Positions 61,373-64,000 of a stretch of 64,000 nt of DNA are shown piece by piece (position 1 is the stretch's first letter; every line of letters starts with the position of its first letter). The position numbers were made by a program, and so were the translations under genes. The notes under the pieces were generated by a model that ran no database searches, had not been told where the DNA came from, and worked only from the letters and a program-made list of their open reading frames with translations. The stretch is from Gonocerus acuteangulatus. Lineage: Eukaryota; Arthropoda; Insecta; Hemiptera; Coreidae. The DNA lies in assembly GCA_946811695.1 (NCBI GenBank), contig OX328126.1:2258771-2322770 (forward strand), read 5' to 3'.

Positions 61373-61510
61373 TATATATATATATATATAAGTACAGATG
61401 GAATGGTTGGGATTCGGCTAAATAAACCTCAATATGATTTTGTTTTAAAAAAATCTATATTTCGGACGTTTCGGCTACTCATTGGTAGCCTTCGTCAGCT
61501 AAAATGACAA
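61373..61510 (-). mobile_element. Penelope-like terminal fragment
   Basis: After (TA)n at about 61371-61390, sequence AGATGGAATGGTTGGGATTC to AAATCTATATTTCGGACG leads into the hammerhead-like motif annotated at 61465-61498. On the minus strand GACGAAGGCTACC followed by GTAGCCGAAACGT is a familiar signature of Penelope-like element ends in animals. No coding sequence of the element was found nearby. Confidence 0.5.
61465..61498 (-). ncRNA. Minimal hammerhead ribozyme-like motif
   Basis: The minus strand reads CTGACGA, then a perfect 6-bp stem II GGCTAC-CAATGA-GTAGCC, then GAAAC and GTC. CUGANGA and GAAA are the invariant hammerhead core blocks and GUC is the favoured cleavage triplet. Stem III is reduced to the self-complementary ACGU, so cleavage would need a dimer, as described for Penelope-like elements. 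Stem I is weak: after C-G there is a G-A mismatch and then three U-A pairs. Core present, activity uncertain. Confidence 0.6.
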
Positions 61511-63112
61511 AAAAAAGAAATTAATACAGAAACAATCAAGAAAAATTTATAATTGTGATAGGTAACAGAACTATAGATACAGTTTAACTTATAACAGAAC
61601 ATATCGTCTTAAAATTCTTAGAATGAGTAGAATGAAAAAGAAAATAGGTACAGTAATTGATTTTAATAGTAATTAGTAACATTAATTGATTTTACAAAGA
61701 AATAAGAGAACTATATACCAATGACAAATATACTAGCTAATAGTAACATTAATTAATTTTACAAAGAAATAAGATACTACATACCAATGGAAATGCCGAG
61801 CGGCAGAGGAAGACCAAGGTTGGCAATTAAGTAACCATTGTGAAAGTGTCTAAGGAAAAAAGGAATCTGCAAGGGTTATATGTAACTGGAAACAGCAAGA
61901 GGTGGGGGAAAACGGGCGGTAGGATCAAACAGATGTTTATGACATTTTATGACAGGAAAGGAGAAAAGGTGTTAATGGAAGGATACCCAAGGGGCAAGGT
62001 AAAAATCTAGGTAGGTGGTCGGGCGAGTATTTGGAAAATATTAGCGTACATAGGAGAAATGCCTTGTTGGTCAGTTTTGTAATTTATATTGTTTTTGTTT
62101 AAGTTTATGTGTACACATTCCGAGATCTGTAGTCTCAGACTACATATATATAGATATATATAAATTTTAACGGGGGTCATTTTCGGTGTCTACTAGGTAG
62201 GATCGATAAAGATTTGAAGACATTTTTCGAAAATTCCGTCATGAGTCCAACCTCAATAGCTACTTTCCTTCGGAGGAAAGTGCTAAAAACGCTGATCAAC
62301 TCTAGTCAGAAAATATTATAGTTCATCTTACTATTGTAACAGTTACATAAATAAACCTACACGAAAACACTAGAAAACTCGATCCTTTACAAGAAAAATT
62401 AATAATTAGACACTGATTTTCTTTCATAACGTACAAAAATTGATTTTTGTGTATTAAGGAGCCAATTATGTCCAAAAAAACCTAAATTTGTATTATTAAA
62501 CCTTAAAAGACTGGAATCTTACTTGTTGAGAGTTTTTCAGAGTCTTCACTGGCTTTTTATTTACAACTATTTATTGATTTCATAGACAGTTTTATGTCTC
62601 ATTTATTTTCGTTCTGAATCGCTGGTTAAAGATAGGAGCTTGAATCAATACTTCTGGTAATTTCTTCATGTTACCCTGCTTTATTATCTTCCTTGTCCAT
62701 ATTTCCTTCTTAACCCTGGATCAGGAGCAATCCCCCGAGTATCGTGATCGGCCGCAACCTTCCTAACAGGACTGCTGGTTTTAGCTGAGAGCAGAGTTTT
62801 TGGTAGCACAGTGCCAGATCTCCCAATCCATACTGAGTCCCGTACTTATATCGGAAGATGGATTGGGAAATTTAGACCTGTGCATTGGACGACCGAAAAC
62901 CCTAATCTGAATTTTATAACTTTGTTGGGATTCGGCAGACTGCAGGATTTATTTTGGAAGAGTAGTGATTTTCTAAAATTTGTCGCTAACCAGAAGCTTT
63001 TATCAATTTATACATTTGGGATTGATATTACCGTCTGAATGAGATAATTGTGTGCATTGAATGTGCATTAAACTTAAAGAAAATTTAATGCTGATTTCAA
63101 AAATATAATGAA

Positions 63113-63117
<5 letters not shown>
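61511..63117. other. Non-coding stretch, small duplication at 61674-61790
   Basis: TAGTAACATTAATT recurs 67 bp apart (61674 and 61741), giving two copies of a TTTTACAAAGAAATAAGA module. A purine-rich GC-richer patch lies at 61790-62020. The 75-codon frame at 62811-63038 has no recognisable motif. ATTAAA at about 63066 lies 50 bp before the poly-A run. Confidence 0.5.

Positions 63118-63198
<81 letters not shown>
63118..63198 (+). repeat. 81-nt poly-A tract
   Basis: An uninterrupted run of 81 A residues. ATTAAA lies about 50 bp upstream, so this could be the tail of a retroposed transcript; no identifiable parent sequence precedes it. The F-rich minus-strand frames across it are artefacts. 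Confidence 0.95.
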
Positions 63199-63199
<1 letters not shown>

Positions 63200-63439
63200 C
63201 AGAGAAAATTGTATTTTTACACCCCAAAACATGGTTTTCTGTAAAGAACCATTAGAAGGGCATATGTCTGGTACGAAATGAGATAGAAATGGGTGGTTGG
63301 TAGTGTTCAACTATATATTTCTCTATGTTTACCACCTCAAGGATTCTCATTAACTTGCGATACGTCCTGTTTATATATTAATTATATTGGAGATTGATAT
63401 AATCTATATGTATGTTTGTCGTTTATTTCGGAGGCTTGG

Positions 63440-63660
63440 GGTGGATAAGGCAACAAACCTTTTCTCTTTATAACTAGTTTATTGTAATTTTTCGCCCGAC
63501 ACGTTTCGTGCCTCTTCACTTTACTTCAAGGGCAGTTCTTGTTAGGACCACATAGAGACGAGAAGGCTTCCTAGCAAGAGGTGGATCTGATACGGTGAGA
63601 AAAGCCACGAAACTGTTCGCTGTGAGAAAATGTTCGCTTCCTTATCGACCCAATACAACC

Positions 63661-63663
<3 letters not shown>
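63440..63663 (-). mobile_element. Penelope-like terminal fragment
   Basis: The minus strand contains GAAGAGGCACGAAACGTGTC and GGGCGAAAAATTACAATAAA, words typical of Penelope-like terminal regions (CGAAACGTGTCGGGC). A full hammerhead core is not recognisable here: the CUGANGA block is degraded. (TA)n follows at 63664. Confidence 0.4.

Positions 63664-63702
<39 letters not shown>
63664..63702. repeat. (TA)n microsatellite
   Basis: About 19 AT units next to the Penelope-like end. Confidence 0.95.
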
Positions 63703-63705
<3 letters not shown>

Positions 63706-63900
63706 ACGAATGTACAAACAGGTTACGTTAATGTATGAACTGATTCATTGAACATAGCTTACCAAGAGTCATACTTAACGAATTCTTCATTACCTGAAAC
63801 AAACGAAAATACTATATGAGTAATATGACAGGAAAAGTCATCGCTCAGGGGCGGTATAATTAGGCACAATAATAATATCTACTGTATATTTGTCAAATAC

Positions 63901-63930
63901 CACTCACTCACTCACTCACTCACTCACTCA
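63901..63930. repeat. (CACT)n microsatellite
   Basis: About seven CACT/ACTC units. Confidence 0.95.
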
Positions 63931-64000
63931 ATCACTGACCTATCATCCCCCAACCCAAAACCACTTGACGGAAAATGTAGAAATTTTGCATGGACGCACT

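Noticed and set aside
62811..63038. A possible 75-residue gene
   Set aside because: No recognisable domain, splice context or repeat relationship; likely chance in AT-moderate sequence.
63003..63310. Phenylalanine-rich minus-strand frames
   Set aside because: They translate the 81-nt poly-A run.
63440..63540. A functional hammerhead at the last Penelope-like end
   Set aside because: ACGAAACGTG is present but no CUGANGA block with a pairing stem II could be found.

Overview
This is a window of animal nuclear DNA, most likely from an arthropod or another invertebrate. It holds an I/R1-like and a Jockey-like LINE remnant, a mariner end, Penelope-type ends with hammerhead-like motifs, Helitron-like ends, many (TA)n/(CA)n tracts, and very long tandem arrays. 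I see no host gene, rRNA, tRNA or CRISPR. The species cannot be named from sequence alone.

Layout. 1-72: possible Helitron 3' end. 888-10969: a 5'-truncated LINE whose last coding segment has been expanded into about 75 copies of a 127-bp unit (1060-10589); the true end of its ORF and its 3' UTR follow the array. 12415-12454: a perfect hairpin. 12480-13690: RNase H and C-terminal part of a second LINE on the minus strand, with a 92-bp tandem repeat inside the RNase H region. 13823-14320: five copies of a 98-bp repeat. 14551-15042: an inverted repeat holding two small TIR elements. 15093-47534: a 32-kb satellite of about 419 copies of a 77/78-bp monomer, with multi-monomer higher-order duplications. 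47831-48311: a 13-bp minisatellite.

48620-55862 is the most informative locus: a 7.2-kb Mutator-like DNA transposon with 9-bp target duplications (CAGAGATTC on both sides), about 526-bp terminal inverted repeats, inverted subterminal arrays of a 163-bp unit (about 13 copies left, 5 right), and one minus-strand gene in two overlapping frames. The first frame is a MULE-type DDE transposase domain. The second is a cysteine peptidase that looks like a ubiquitin-specific protease (Cys box, two CxxC pairs, HYT box, DD). The frames meet at an A11 run, so the pair probably encodes or once encoded a transposase-deubiquitinase fusion.

55872-64000 is a mosaic of Penelope-like ends, short tandem arrays (74 bp x6, 42 bp x9, 74 bp x9, about 145 bp x4), a mariner terminus, an 81-nt poly-A tract and microsatellites. 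A theme runs through the window: several unrelated transposable elements each carry an internal tandem array made from their own sequence.
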